Source: Artocarpus heterophyllus | Lineage: Eukaryota; Streptophyta; Magnoliopsida; Rosales; Moraceae | NCBI GenBank assembly: GCA_025403435.1 | Contig: CM046353.1 | Coordinates: forward strand, 21,397,987 to 21,461,986 | Direction: 5' to 3' | Length of the DNA: 64,000 nucleotides | Shown: positions 33,324-43,281 of the stretch, piece by piece | Layout of the letters: each line of letters begins with the position of its first letter | How positions within the stretch are numbered: the stretch's first letter is position 1 | Notes under the pieces: model-generated | The model's input: the letters and a program-made list of their open reading frames with translations, nothing else | What the model was told of the DNA's origin: nothing | Database searches by the model: none | Translations under genes and position numbers: made by a program

Positions 33324-33809
33324 ATGCACAAAGACAAAATGGGTACCTCTCCTGCATTTTTGTCTTTCTTGCTGGTGCTTCTCATCAACACTATTGTCAT
33401 CCTCCCATCGAGTTCAAATGCGCTCAACGCAAGTTTGTAGTTTGACTACTTATATACTATATTGATCTTTTTTCTTTAATTTGTATTAGTCCACACATAA
33501 TTTTGTATCATTAGGCATAGAATATGATAAATGAGATGATGATGATCTACCCGTGCTCCGATGAAATCCTAATATATTTAATCCTAGTTATCAGAACTAT
33601 TCTTTCTTTGTCCATGCATGATATATACAAAAATGTTACCAAAGTGGCCAACACTGATTTAATTATTTACTTTTACAGAAATGAAAGTAATGAGGAAGCT
33701 AAGGGATTCCTTGCCATCTTCCCCACCTCCTCCAGTTTCCAACAATAATGATCTGGTGGATTATGCACCCAAGGAACCAACATCTGCATCTGATCATTTG
33801 AAGGTATAG
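33324..33809 (+). CDS. Candidate small secreted peptide precursor, two exons
   Basis: Exon 1 (33324-33432) encodes MHKDKMGTSPAFLSF then an LLVLLINTIVILP core ending SSSNA, a good signal peptide. The intron (33433-33678, 246 bp) is GTTTGT...TTTTACAG. Splicing joins GCA-A to AA-ATG and keeps the frame open through exon 2 (33679-33809): KMKVMRKLRDSLPSS, PPPPVSNNN, DLVDYAPKEPTSASDH, LKV, stop. The total is about 79 residues. The mature part is basic, then Pro-rich, then acidic, with an Asp-Tyr that could be a sulfation site as in DY-type plant peptides (RGF/GLV, PSY, CIF), but the PPxHN end of RGF/GLV is absent. AAG^GTATAG before the stop could also be a donor, giving a longer C-terminus. A TATATA lies at 33279-33284. 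No family assignment is made. Confidence 0.45.
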
Positions 33810-35099
33810 ATATGACGACGGTTTTCACTTAACCATCATCTGAAGCAAAGTGGAATTTAGAATTTTTGCAAAAATGCCTGGATCTTGTACTCATCCCCCT
33901 CTCTCTCTAGCTCTTTCTCTGTCACGTCCTAAAGTACGGGAGGTGACGTGGTGGATTAATTAAGCTAAGTAATGAGAATTTTGGTGAAAACATGAGGTTA
34001 AGTATTTAAATTAATTATGAAAATATGGATAATTTTAAAGCCCTTTTAGAACAAGCATTTATAATAATTAAACAAATAAGAATATCAAAGTGAATGATAA
34101 GAAAGTGCAAAGAAATAAAAGAAACAAGAATGGGTCCTATGACCCTCGTCCTGTGTAGACACATAGTACTGACAATATTATATTAAAACCACAGTCCAAG
34201 TAAAGAGAAAGTTAAAATGTTACATGTCTTGATTTTTATAACTTAAATAACCTACTAGGTTCCTTTATTGCTCATGTGTCTTGTCTATGGACTCCTCTCC
34301 AAACCTAAGTTGAAATCCACCTAGAGGGGGAAAGATTTTCAAACAAATAAAATGTGAGCGAAAGGCTCAGTAGGACTATATTTTAGGAAACATTAAATTT
34401 TAAAAGGAAATTTCATAATTCAAGAAATTACTTAAGAAAAAGAATTGAATAAATAAAATTAAACAAAATCAGTCTTAACAAAAGCAGTTTATTAGTTGAC
34501 TAGAAAGAACATCGTTTTCTTTTCTTGAGCAAACCATATGTATAACACCACTGTAGTGGCTCAATTTGGTTTTGTAACTACCCCCAAGGTCGCACGCTAT
34601 ACGACCCGATCTCTGATATGGCATCATGCCCTTATATTCCTTTCTATTATTATTGAAAACCTATTTACCAGGTATTTTCATTTACATTCATTATGGAGTT
34701 CATTATGAAATTCACCTCAATGCATGGTTTATAAAAATAATCGATAAAATTTCTTTTTTCAATCAACCGTTGAAAACATTTTGATAAAAACCCTTTTATG
34801 GCCAAAATCATTTGAAATTGGGTTACCAAAGAAAAGAGGTAGAAGTCCTAACTCAATACTCATGCCGGTGTCCCACGTCGTAATCCCGGTCCATTATACG
34901 TTAGCTCCACGAAACCTCAAACGACCTTAAATAGAAACTAGGTCTATTAGTACCTAGTTTAAGATATTCTACATTGCTAAACTATTTCATGGTGTCCTAG
35001 TGTGCTATTTGTATTTATAAAATCATTTTATAAAATTAGAATTTTAATCAGGGTTCAAAATAGTAAAAATGGAGGAAAAATCACAAAATGTCACCATAC

Positions 35100-35240
35100 C
35101 CGATCAGCTTGTTGGTCACCTTGGTTTGGCACAGTTCGGCCTACTGAAAGACCAGGTCTGGTAGGCTGAACTTTTCAAGGTTTGGCTTGCTGAACATATG
35201 AATCCAGCCTACCGAACCCATGAATCCAGCCTGCCAAACT
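35100..35240. repeat. Dyad cluster in GyF left LTR (diverged)
   Basis: About five units with substitutions, such as TTCGGCCTACTGAA, TTTGGCTTGCTGAAC and CCAGCCTACCGAAC. The right LTR has the matching cluster at 51757-51890 with better-preserved units (TTTGGCCTGCCGAAC). Confidence 0.75.
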
Positions 35241-35494
35241 GAAAAATTCCAACATTTTTTAGGCATTGGTTCTCAGCCTCCCAAGCCCTAGCCTTCATTT
35301 CAACCTGTTTTTCTCAGTTCTTAGGCATGGAAAAATTTTAAAATGCAAGAAAAATTGATAAATTGAAAAAGTTTTGAAAATTTGAAAACTACCCTTGGAT
35401 TAAGCTTTGAATTGTGTTTTTGGTCGTCCAATCGAGCTCCCGAGCTTTCAATCTACTAAGTACCGAAGCTTGGGCGTGATTTGGAATCAAAAAT

Positions 35495-35605
35495 TTGGAG
35501 AGAGATTGAGAGAGAAAGAGAGACAGAAAGAGAGAGAGAGAGACAAGCGAGAGGGAGAGTGAGAGAGAGCATGAGCGAGAGTGAGGGAGAGAAAATGAGA
35601 GAGAA
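35495..35605. repeat. GA-rich microsatellite in GyF LTR
   Basis: GAGAGA-type repeat with interruptions, present in both GyF LTRs (the other at about 52352-52465). Open frames read across it are low-complexity artefacts. Confidence 0.85.
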
Positions 35606-35890
35606 GAGATTAAAAAAGGGAAAATGGCTAGTTTTACTGTGAAAAAACCATGCGTCGTCCATGTTTTTGTAAAACAGGATATATTTGACTTCTAACAAAT
35701 TATTATGTTCCAAATATTCTAAATGACAATTAAAATAATTAGAAACAACTAAAAGTCATTAAAATAATCAAAACAACTGTAAATTCAAAAATTTTACTAA
35801 ATGCTCAAATTAAGTTTAAAATATTCATCATGACACACTAATCCACCATTTTACAATCTAATATCACCTAATTAATTTCGGGGTGTTATA

Positions 35891-37260
35891 ATTCTCCACC
35901 CGAAAAAGAAATTTTGCCCTCAAAATTTACATATTAGTTCAGAAACAAAACAGATGTAGATACAACTCTCGTATGCTCGACTCCAATTCCCAAGTGGCTT
36001 CATCAACCCTGGGATGCTACCACACGACCTTTACTAATGGTATATCATGACAATGCAAGCTGATCACTTTCTGATCGATAATCTGAATCAACACTTCCTC
36101 ATATGTCGTGTATTCCCAAACCTATACATCGTGAAATAAAACTACCTTACTCTACTTAGGCGGGCACTTTCTAAGCATCGAAACATGGAACATGTCGTAA
36201 ACATGAGAAAGTTTAGGAGGAAGGTCAATCCGATAAGCGACCATACCAACACGCTAAGTAATCTCGAATGGCCCAATATATCTCAGTGCAAGCTTACCAC
36301 TTACTCCAAACCGCATAATGCCTTTACGTGGCAATACTTTCAAGAGAACAAAATCTCCTACAGTAAATTCCAAGGGTTGACGTCTTCCATCCGCATAACT
36401 CTTCTATCGACTTTGAGTTGCCTTCAATCGATTTCTAATTACGGCAACTTTCTCGTCGCTATCACGATTCTCATTCGACCCAAGAATAATCCTATCTATT
36501 GGTTCTACCCAACACACCGGTAATTGACACGGTCATCCATACAACGCCTCAAACGGTGCCATGCCAATGCTTGCTTGATAGCTGTTGTTGTATGCGAATT
36601 CTGCCAAATGCAAATATTTCTTCCAATTCCTGCCGAAGTCCAACACACAAGCACGTGACATGTTCTCGAGAATCTAAATAACTTGCTTAGATTGTCCATT
36701 GGTCTGAGGATGAAATGTTGTGCTAAAATTCAAGTCTGTTCCCAAAGCTTCTTGAAAGCTCCTCCAATACTTGGCATTGAACTTGGTGTCTCGATCTGAT
36801 GTGATGGACAATGGAACTCCATGCAATCTTACTATATTCTACAGGTACAATTCTTTGAGAACTCTTCGAGAACATGTCGACCTGAACGGGATGAAATGCG
36901 TTGATTTCGTTAACCTGTCAACCACGACCCAAATTGCATCATGCCTTTGCTCCGTCCTCAGCAAACCGGTAAGGAAATCCATCATCATGTGCTCCTATTT
37001 CTACCCTGGAATAGTAAGTGGCTAAAGTTGACCTGTTGGCTTCTTATGCTTGGCTTTCACCTGAAGGCACATCGCACACTTGGCTACGTATTCCCAGACA
37101 TCTTTCTTCATACCTCTCCACCAATAATTGCCTCTTTAGATCACGATACATCTTCAGTGCTTCCTAGATGAATGGCAAACTGAGACTTGTGGGCTTCGTC
37201 CATGACGGCTTGTGTCACCTCTGCAATTGCTAAAATTGCTAGGCGCTCCTGGAAGTACAG
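35891..37260 (-). pseudogene. GyF integrase and chromodomain-like C-terminus, decayed
   Basis: Minus strand. The zinc region reads WWRGMKKDVWEYVAKCAMC near 37070-37140, typical of gypsy integrase. The core is recognisable but broken between 36500 and 37000. The C-terminal part has IPLVKVVW followed by DEATWELESSIRELY near 35955-36050, the pattern of a chromodomain tail, suggesting a chromovirus (Tekay/Del-like). Many stops and frameshifts. The purine tract GGGTGGAGAAT lies directly before the LTR (35891-35901). Confidence 0.75.
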
Positions 37261-38890
37261 CGATCCATCGGCATGTACTCTTTATTCTTCAAATTGCTCT
37301 CCATTTTGAATCCGCATCTAGATTCCCTGCAGATGCTGATCTTGCCACTGATTTTGTTTCACCATCTAAACAAGAGCTAGGGTTGTCTCCATATGGTACA
37401 CTAAAACTCGATCATAGTCTTCATAATACTGTAATCTATACTCATGCACTATCATATCACATTTCCAATCTTCAACTGCCAAACAAGTGAGAATTCCTTA
37501 AGACTTCCTATTAGGCAAACTACGACTACGTTAGCTTTCCCAGGATGGCACTACAGTGCGAAATCATAATCTTCCATATACTCCATCTATCTCCGCTGCC
37601 TCAAGTTGAGATCCCTTTAAGTGAACAGGTACCTCAAGCTCTTATGATCGGAGAAAACCTAAAATTTCGCCCCGTACAAATAGCATCTCCAAATCGTCAG
37701 TGCATGAATCATAGCTACAAGCTCCAAATAGTGAGTAGGATAATTTTGTTCGTGAGGTCATAGCTGCCTTGATCCATATGCCACCACGCGTTCGTGTTGC
37801 ATCAATACACATCCAAGTTCGAGCCTTGAAGCATCTGTGTAAACCTCGTATGGCTCATCAGTGTTGGGAATAACCAATATTGGGCTGAAGTCAACTGATT
37901 CTTTAATTCCTAAAAAGCGAGCTCACATTCTTCATCCCATTCAAGCCTGACACTCTTCCTGATCAATCTTGTCAACGGTGCTACGATCTTCAAAAATTCC
38001 CTTACAAATTTTCTATAGTACCCTGCAAGTCCCAAGAAACTATGAATTTTTGTTGCATTCCTCAGTCATTCCCATTCCACTATGTTTTCTACCTTGGATG
38101 GATCCACTGAAATACCTTGCTCGGAGATGACATGACCTAGAAACTTAACTTCTGTTAACCAAAACTTGTACTTTTCTTCCTTGGCATATAACTAGTCCTC
38201 CCGTAGAGTCTGAAGGATGATCTTCAGATGCTGCTCATGCTCCTCCCAAGTCTTAGAATATACCAGGATATCATCGATAAACACGATCATGAACTGAAAC
38301 AGATATGGCCTGAATATCCTGTTCATCAAATCCATGAAAGCTGTCGGAGCGTTTGTCAACCCAAACGGCATCACCATAAACTCAAAGTGTCCATACCGGG
38401 TCCTAAATGTTGTTTTAGGAATGTCTTCTTTCTTTATCCTGAGCTGATGGTATCCTGACCACAAATCAATCTTTGAGAAATACCTTAAACCTCTCAACTG
38501 ATCAAACAATTCATCGATCTTGGGCAAGGATACTTATTCTCCACCATGACCTAATTCAGTTACTGATAATCTATACACAACTTGAGAGTCCCATCATGTT
38601 TCTTAATTAACAAAATTGGTGCTCCCCACGGTGATGTACTATTTCAAATATACCCCTTATTAGCAAGCTCCTGAAGTTGCTTTCTCAATTCTTCCATTTC
38701 TGTTGGCTCCATCATATAAGGTACTACTGAAATTGGTGCTATTCCTGGAAGTAACAAAATGCCAAATTCGATCTCCTGATGCGGTGGTAATCCTAGCAAT
38801 TCATCGGGGAAGACATCAACAAATTCATTCACCACTAGGATTGCTGCATTTCTTCTCGAGGCATAGGGCTTTACTTCTAGGTTCATGAGG
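37261..38890 (-). pseudogene. GyF reverse transcriptase-RNase H, decayed
   Basis: RT begins in the DVFPDELLGLPPHQEIEFGI linker near 38800-38850. An uninterrupted piece at 38192-38527 holds [37 protein letters not shown] and the catalytic [10 protein letters not shown] (38258-38290). The connection region and RNase H follow towards 37300 with frame breaks, for example YGAKF-type and SDASRLELGC-type traces near 37650-37830. A frame break also separates 38527 from 38644. Confidence 0.85.
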
Positions 38891-38989
38891 AAGGCATAGC
38901 AAGCTAGGTTCTTCCACCCTCCAAGACATGTCTTAAGAAATGCTCACTCACTAACCGATCACCACCACCTTGGTAAGTGATCATAGCCC

Positions 38990-39330
38990 CCCTATCAGAC
39001 ACTAGGGTCACTTTTCTAAGTTGGCAGTCTACAACTGCATTATACTTGGACAGCTAGTCCATCCCTAGGATTACATCATATAATCTCATGAGGAGTATAA
39101 TCAAATCATTTTTCAAAATATCATCCCTGATCTTTATTTTACAAGCTTTACATGCACAATTTACACACACCCGCCCCAAGGGTGAAGCTATAACTAGGGG
39201 TTCATTAAACTCTTCTATTTCTAATCCCAAGGCATGTGTAAAATAACTCGAAATGAGAGAATGAGTGGCACCCCTATCGAATAAAACATGAGCTAAGGAT
39301 TAAGAAACTAGTATCATACCATTGACAACC
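38990..39330 (-). pseudogene. GyF protease, decayed
   Basis: The minus strand reads HVLFDRGATHSLIS (active-site Asp, about 39250-39290), then VILGMDWLSKYNAVVDC near 39030-39080. A shift or stop near 38940 separates it from RT. The nucleocapsid knuckle expected upstream is missing, replaced by the copia fragment at 39445-40375. Confidence 0.8.
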
Positions 39331-39429
39331 CCATTACTAGTCTGGGCATCTAAACTCCCTGTTGCCATCGCATGAACCTGAACTGGAGCTTTTCCTTTTC
39401 CTCTGCCAGCATTACTAGGTCCTAGAATT

Positions 39430-40431
39430 GGTAAACGCTTGGAAAATTGTATTTTCTAGAAAGGGTGATTTTTTCTCAATCGGCTTGCCGAACCCTCCAA
39501 TTCGGCAGGTCGATGGTCGCAGATCGACAGGCCAGACATAAGGTTTGATAGGCTGTCAGTGGGGCAGAAATCAGGTGGCTCTGGCAGCAAGCTGAACTTT
39601 TAGTTTGGCAGGCTGATCTTTCATAAATCGGCAGGCCCATCTATGAAGATCGACAGGCCGATGGGTCATGACCGGCAGGCCGATCACCCAGATTAGCTTA
39701 CCGATAGAGAGTTGAAAATTTTTTAGAAAAGGTGCAGCTTTCGGTGCAGTTTTAATTTTATTTTTGGGACAATTCTGAGAAACATTAAATTTGGATATGA
39801 CCAAAAATATGAAGTATTCGATTCGTACGGGATTGAAGACTTGAAGATAGGCATTACATGAAGAAGGGTACAACTTGAGGATTCAAGGATAAAGAATCGA
39901 TAAATGTCTCGATTATTCTCTTGTAATCTTAGTTTTCTATTCTCTAGGGTGGAACCATAATATTATGATTATTTATTATTTTTCTTGTAGCTTTGCTTGT
40001 GTGCATTATAATATGATTTGCGATATATATTGATAACATGTCATATAGAATAGGGAGTGCTGCTCAGATTAAAATTGTTCATGCATGTTCTTAAAATAAA
40101 ACCTTGATTTCAAAAGATTGAGTGGGAGAAGGTTTTCAAAGGGAGGACCTACGGCCTCCATCGTTGGTCCATATGAAGAACATAGTGGTCCCGACCCCTA
40201 GGAAGAGATTTCTATCATGTACCAAATTGGATCTCCGAGGGGATAAGGCATTTTAGCATGATTTATGGTTGCACACCCCTAGGTGGTGATTATAAATCAT
40301 GGATAAAATATTGAAATGATGGTTATACACTCATATTAATTTTATTATTAACCTCCCCTAGGAGCTCTGTTAATAGAATAGCTCCTCAAACCTGTCCCAA
40401 CTGATGTTACCATTGTTTTCCAAGCGTTTAG
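39430..40431. repeat. 15-bp inverted repeat bracketing the copia fragment in GyF gag
   Basis: TAAACGCTTGGAAAA (39430-39444) is the exact reverse complement of TTTTCCAAGCGTTTA (40417-40431). The right copy is native gag sequence (QAKRLENN). The left copy is an inverted duplicate placed at the junction with the copia leader fragment. Confidence 0.8.
39445..40375 (+). mobile_element. Copia leader fragment captured in GyF gag (no LTR, no coding)
   Basis: 931 bp matching the CopG leader from about 43747 to 44646. It includes the dyad array (39479-39706), the CTAGGGTGGAACC block and CCCCTAGG hairpins (about 40194, 40275 and 40354). Both ends are abrupt, with no LTR ends and no target duplication. 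It replaces the C-terminal half of gag. Confidence 0.85.
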
Positions 40432-40752
40432 CTTGCTTCCACCAACTATTGGCGCCACCTTCAAACTTATATGTAGCTAACTCTGCACGTTACTCAACTA
40501 GCACACCAAGAGTATCCAAGTGTTTCACGATCGAGTCTAGCCAATATTCTGCCACTTGTGGATCCCTATTTCCATCAAAAGATAGTATAGACGCACGCTG
40601 GAATTCCTTAAAATACGTATGCTTTTGACAAACATTAAAATCCTCTGACCTTGCCCTAGCTGCCACTGCTAAAATGCAACAAACATGGCTCTCATCATGC
40701 CCTCATCATTTCCAAACTCGACGTCAGCTGTCGAACGTCGTCTAAGTGCCAT
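40376..40752 (-). pseudogene. GyF gag, N-terminal half only, decayed
   Basis: Starts at the ATG at 40752 (MALRRRSTADVEFGNDEGMM) and is read on the minus strand, with stops. Later NSWWKQAKRLENNGNISWDRF (about 40390-40450) is a standard plant gypsy gag capsid segment. The remainder of gag, including the zinc knuckle, was lost where the copia fragment sits. Confidence 0.75.
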
Positions 40753-40841
40753 TCTCTCACTTCTGAAAACAAAATTTGGACTGTCAGTTGTATTTCATTG
40801 TCATACTTTTGTGTGCATAATTTCCAAGGTTCATAACCTTG

Positions 40842-40855
40842 AGGTCTTGTACCAT
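40842..40855 (-). other. GyF degenerate primer binding site
   Basis: Immediately inside the LTR end the minus strand reads AATGGTACAAGACC, which partially matches the iMet-type TGGTATCAGAGC (TGGTA kept, later bases changed). Identity of the primer tRNA is uncertain. Confidence 0.45.
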
Positions 40856-40857
40856 TT

Positions 40858-41232
40858 TGTCACACCCCGAAGTACAGGAGGTGACGTGGCAGGTTAATTA
40901 AGCTAATTAATGAGAATTTTAGTGAAAACATGAGCTTAAGTATTTAAATTATTTATGAAAATATGGAAAATTTTAAAGCCCCATTTAGAACAAGCATTTA
41001 TAAAAATTAAACAAATAAGAATATCAAAGTGAATGATAAGAAAGTGAAAAGAAAGAAAAGAAACGAGAATGGGTCCCACTGACCTACATACTGCGCATGC
41101 ACATAGTACTAACAATATTATATTACAACCATAGTCCAAGTAAAGAGAAAGTTAAAATGTTACATGTCTTGATGTTTATAACTTAAATAACCTACTAGGT
41201 TCCTTTACTACTCCTATGTCCTGTCTGTGGAT
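40858..41232 (-). mobile_element. GyF middle LTR, segment 1 (3' end)
   Basis: Begins on the plus strand TGTCACACCCCGAAG and aligns with 33920 onward. It is cut at 41232 by CopG. The LTR resumes at 50931. Confidence 0.88.
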
Positions 41233-42671
41233 TGTTAGACATGTATGCTCTAAGGAGTAAAAATGTAATACGTTTTTGGAGACATTTTTATCAATAAAGA
41301 ATTTATTCATTTATATATATATACCAAATATTGTCCTCTTTACGTTCATATTCTTTGAATGTATGATAAGCAAACAGTAGTCTGAGACTGTCAGTCTAAA
41401 CCTTAAGAGTTGGGCATATGATGGGATGATTATGCGGTAGACACGATTCTTAAGATGATGGTCTAAAATATATGATCCGCAATCGAGGGAATAAAGTTGG
41501 GTGCTTTATTCATGTAAAGATTGTTATATTGTCTATATCCCTTTTGGGAGATGGTTTGTCTTGGTCATCGGAGTTGGACTCCATGAATAGAAACATTGGC
41601 GCGTTGTCATAGGTGACGATGTGTTGGATCGGGACATAAAGTGAATTGATTTGGATTAATAATTCTGTCTTCGAAAATCGATTCACTTTAGACAATCATT
41701 TGTATTGTATCTTAATCCTGAGATGAATAATGGGCCCGTTGTCTCGACTTGTGTCTTTTGATGTACTAATGGGTGACTCCCACATCTCTATAGTGGCATG
41801 CATGCCGGTACGTTGGAGGCATGACTCTTGATAGCATAGACTTGCTATTCATAGATATGGAATCCATAGCTCCTCTTTAGGAGTAATGATATCCTCTTAT
41901 ATGCATTGTCTTGTAATTAGAAAACTGGAGCGCTCAACCATTTGGATACATAGGTGTAACCAAATGGTATACTATCTTTAGAGAGTAAGTTTTCTAATAG
42001 TGAGACAATGGAACGTAAGATAAAAATAATCAGAAAGGTAAGACAGAACTTGTCCTTAAGCCGATTATAGATTTTCATATGGGGATACGATACACTATGA
42101 TATGTCATGGAGACTTAGCTACACGAGCTTCGTAATTCTATAAAGTTTGAGAGTGCAGCTCCAAGCTTTTAGTGGAGTAGCATTGGAGTTGATAATTGTG
42201 AAATGTATATCTGGGATATTGGGTTTCATAATTATCATGAGCTTGAACTTTGTAGGTCCATTTTGGTCTCTTTTGCTAGCTCACAAAATCCTGTAACAAC
42301 AGGCGTGTTTTTCTAATAATTGGTGACTTATGTCAGATTTATCAGATCGGTTTAAAATTTGTAAGAATCAAATAATTCATGTCTGTTTATCAGTTGAATT
42401 AATTATGTAAGAAAATTAGTTCAAGATGAACTTGTTGAATTATTGCGTTCGGGTAATTCTTGTCTGTTTATCGGTTGTTTTAATTTTGGACAATTAGAAC
42501 AAGATAAACTTGTAGAATTATTGTGAATTGATTTATTTTCTTAGAGATTTTCTTGATAAAGTTTGTTTTGATCAGATATCTTTTCCATTGGGCTATTTGA
42601 ATCAAAACTGAGACTTTATCCTTTAGAATCTCGGGTGAAAAATAAAAGATTCGTGGAGATTTTTTCTCGGC

Positions 42672-42752
42672 AGTTCGGCCTACCGGATGACATGTTCGGC
42701 CTGCCAAACTGGCCTGTTCGGCCTGCCTATCAGACAGTTCGGCCTGCCTATC
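42672..42752. repeat. Dyad array in CopG 5' LTR
   Basis: Four units (CGGCCTACCGG, TTCGGCCTGCCAAAC, TTCGGCCTGCCTATC twice), central CT in the sense direction. The 3' LTR has the same set at 50334-50420. Confidence 0.85.
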
Positions 42753-42860
42753 AATGGAGATAAGATTACGTGTTTTCACGCGTATCTTATCAGATATTGA
42801 TCCAAACTTGATTCTGTTTTTATTTTTTGAGACCTAATCTTATATGGACTGACCCTAAGA

Positions 42861-42876
42861 CCAATAGGTATAAAAA
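42861..42876 (+). promoter_or_regulatory. CopG 5' LTR core promoter (CCAAT + TATA)
   Basis: CCAATAGGTATAAAAA at 42861-42876 lies about 110 bp downstream of the dyad array. It would start transcription near 42900, about 365 bp before the LTR end. Identical elements lie in the 3' LTR (about 50525-50540). Confidence 0.65.
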
Positions 42877-43268
42877 GGGAGTGAGTCTAATGATTTACTC
42901 AGATCAATTTGAGAGATTAAGAGTGATACTCTTATAGTGAGCATCTGAAAACTCCCTGAGAGCTTTTGTTCACAAATCACGAACACTAGCTTTGGGTTCT
43001 CTCTGTTGGTTGGAAGGAGAGTCACCGGTGGAAAAGTTGTACGTGTGAGCCCACACTCACTCGGTTGTGGATAGAGAATAGTAAAGAAGACCAGTTGGTT
43101 GAGGCTCTTCTGGAACGTTACTTCTCTACACAAGTCGCGGAGGTTCTTCGGCACACCGAGGTTAGTAAGATCTGTTTAATTTATACATATAACATGTCAA
43201 ACTTGTGTTTTGAAAAATACTCTGATGGAAAATTTTAAAATTCCGCTGCGCACTTTGCTTCCAACAAT

Positions 43269-43281
43269 TGGTATCAGAGCC
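43269..43281 (+). other. CopG primer binding site (tRNA-iMet)
   Basis: TGGTATCAGAGCC, two bases after the LTR end. Confidence 0.92.

Larger units (their letters stand above)
33920..35890 (-). mobile_element. GyF left (3') LTR (1971 bp)
   Basis: Plus strand TGTCACGTCCTAAAG...GGGGTGTTATA. It is preceded by TTCTC (33915-33919), which recurs at 53309-53313 after the distal LTR remnant. It matches the right LTR (40858-41232 plus 50931-52749) but lacks about 215 bp present there near 51970-52190. It holds a diverged dyad cluster (35100-35240) and a GA-rich microsatellite (35495-35605). Non-coding. Confidence 0.88.
41233..43266 (+). mobile_element. CopG 5' LTR (2034 bp)
   Basis: TGTTAGACATGTATG...GCTTCCAACA. 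It has the same length as the 3' LTR and differs from it by scattered substitutions (my scan of parts suggests a few per cent, not counted exactly). Elements: dyad array 42672-42752, CCAAT 42861-42865, TATAAAAA 42869-42876, donor-like G^GTTAGTAAG at 43161. The antisense ORF is present but shortened (41917-42108). Confidence 0.93.

Noticed and set aside
33524..33748. 74-codon frame overlapping the peptide gene
   Set aside because: It reads through the AT-rich intron and the wrong frame of exon 2. The spliced frame is longer in exon 2 and has a signal peptide.
35456..35713. Ser/Leu-rich antisense frames over the GA-rich tract (35456-35713, 52347-52607) and Arg/Glu-rich sense frame (52267-52530)
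   Set aside because: Low-complexity translation of a (GA)n microsatellite in the GyF LTR.
36185..37763. Plus-strand frames in GyF pol (36185-36523, 36771-37490, 37545-37763)
   Set aside because: Opposite strand of decayed integrase and RNase H, whose motifs read clearly on the minus strand.
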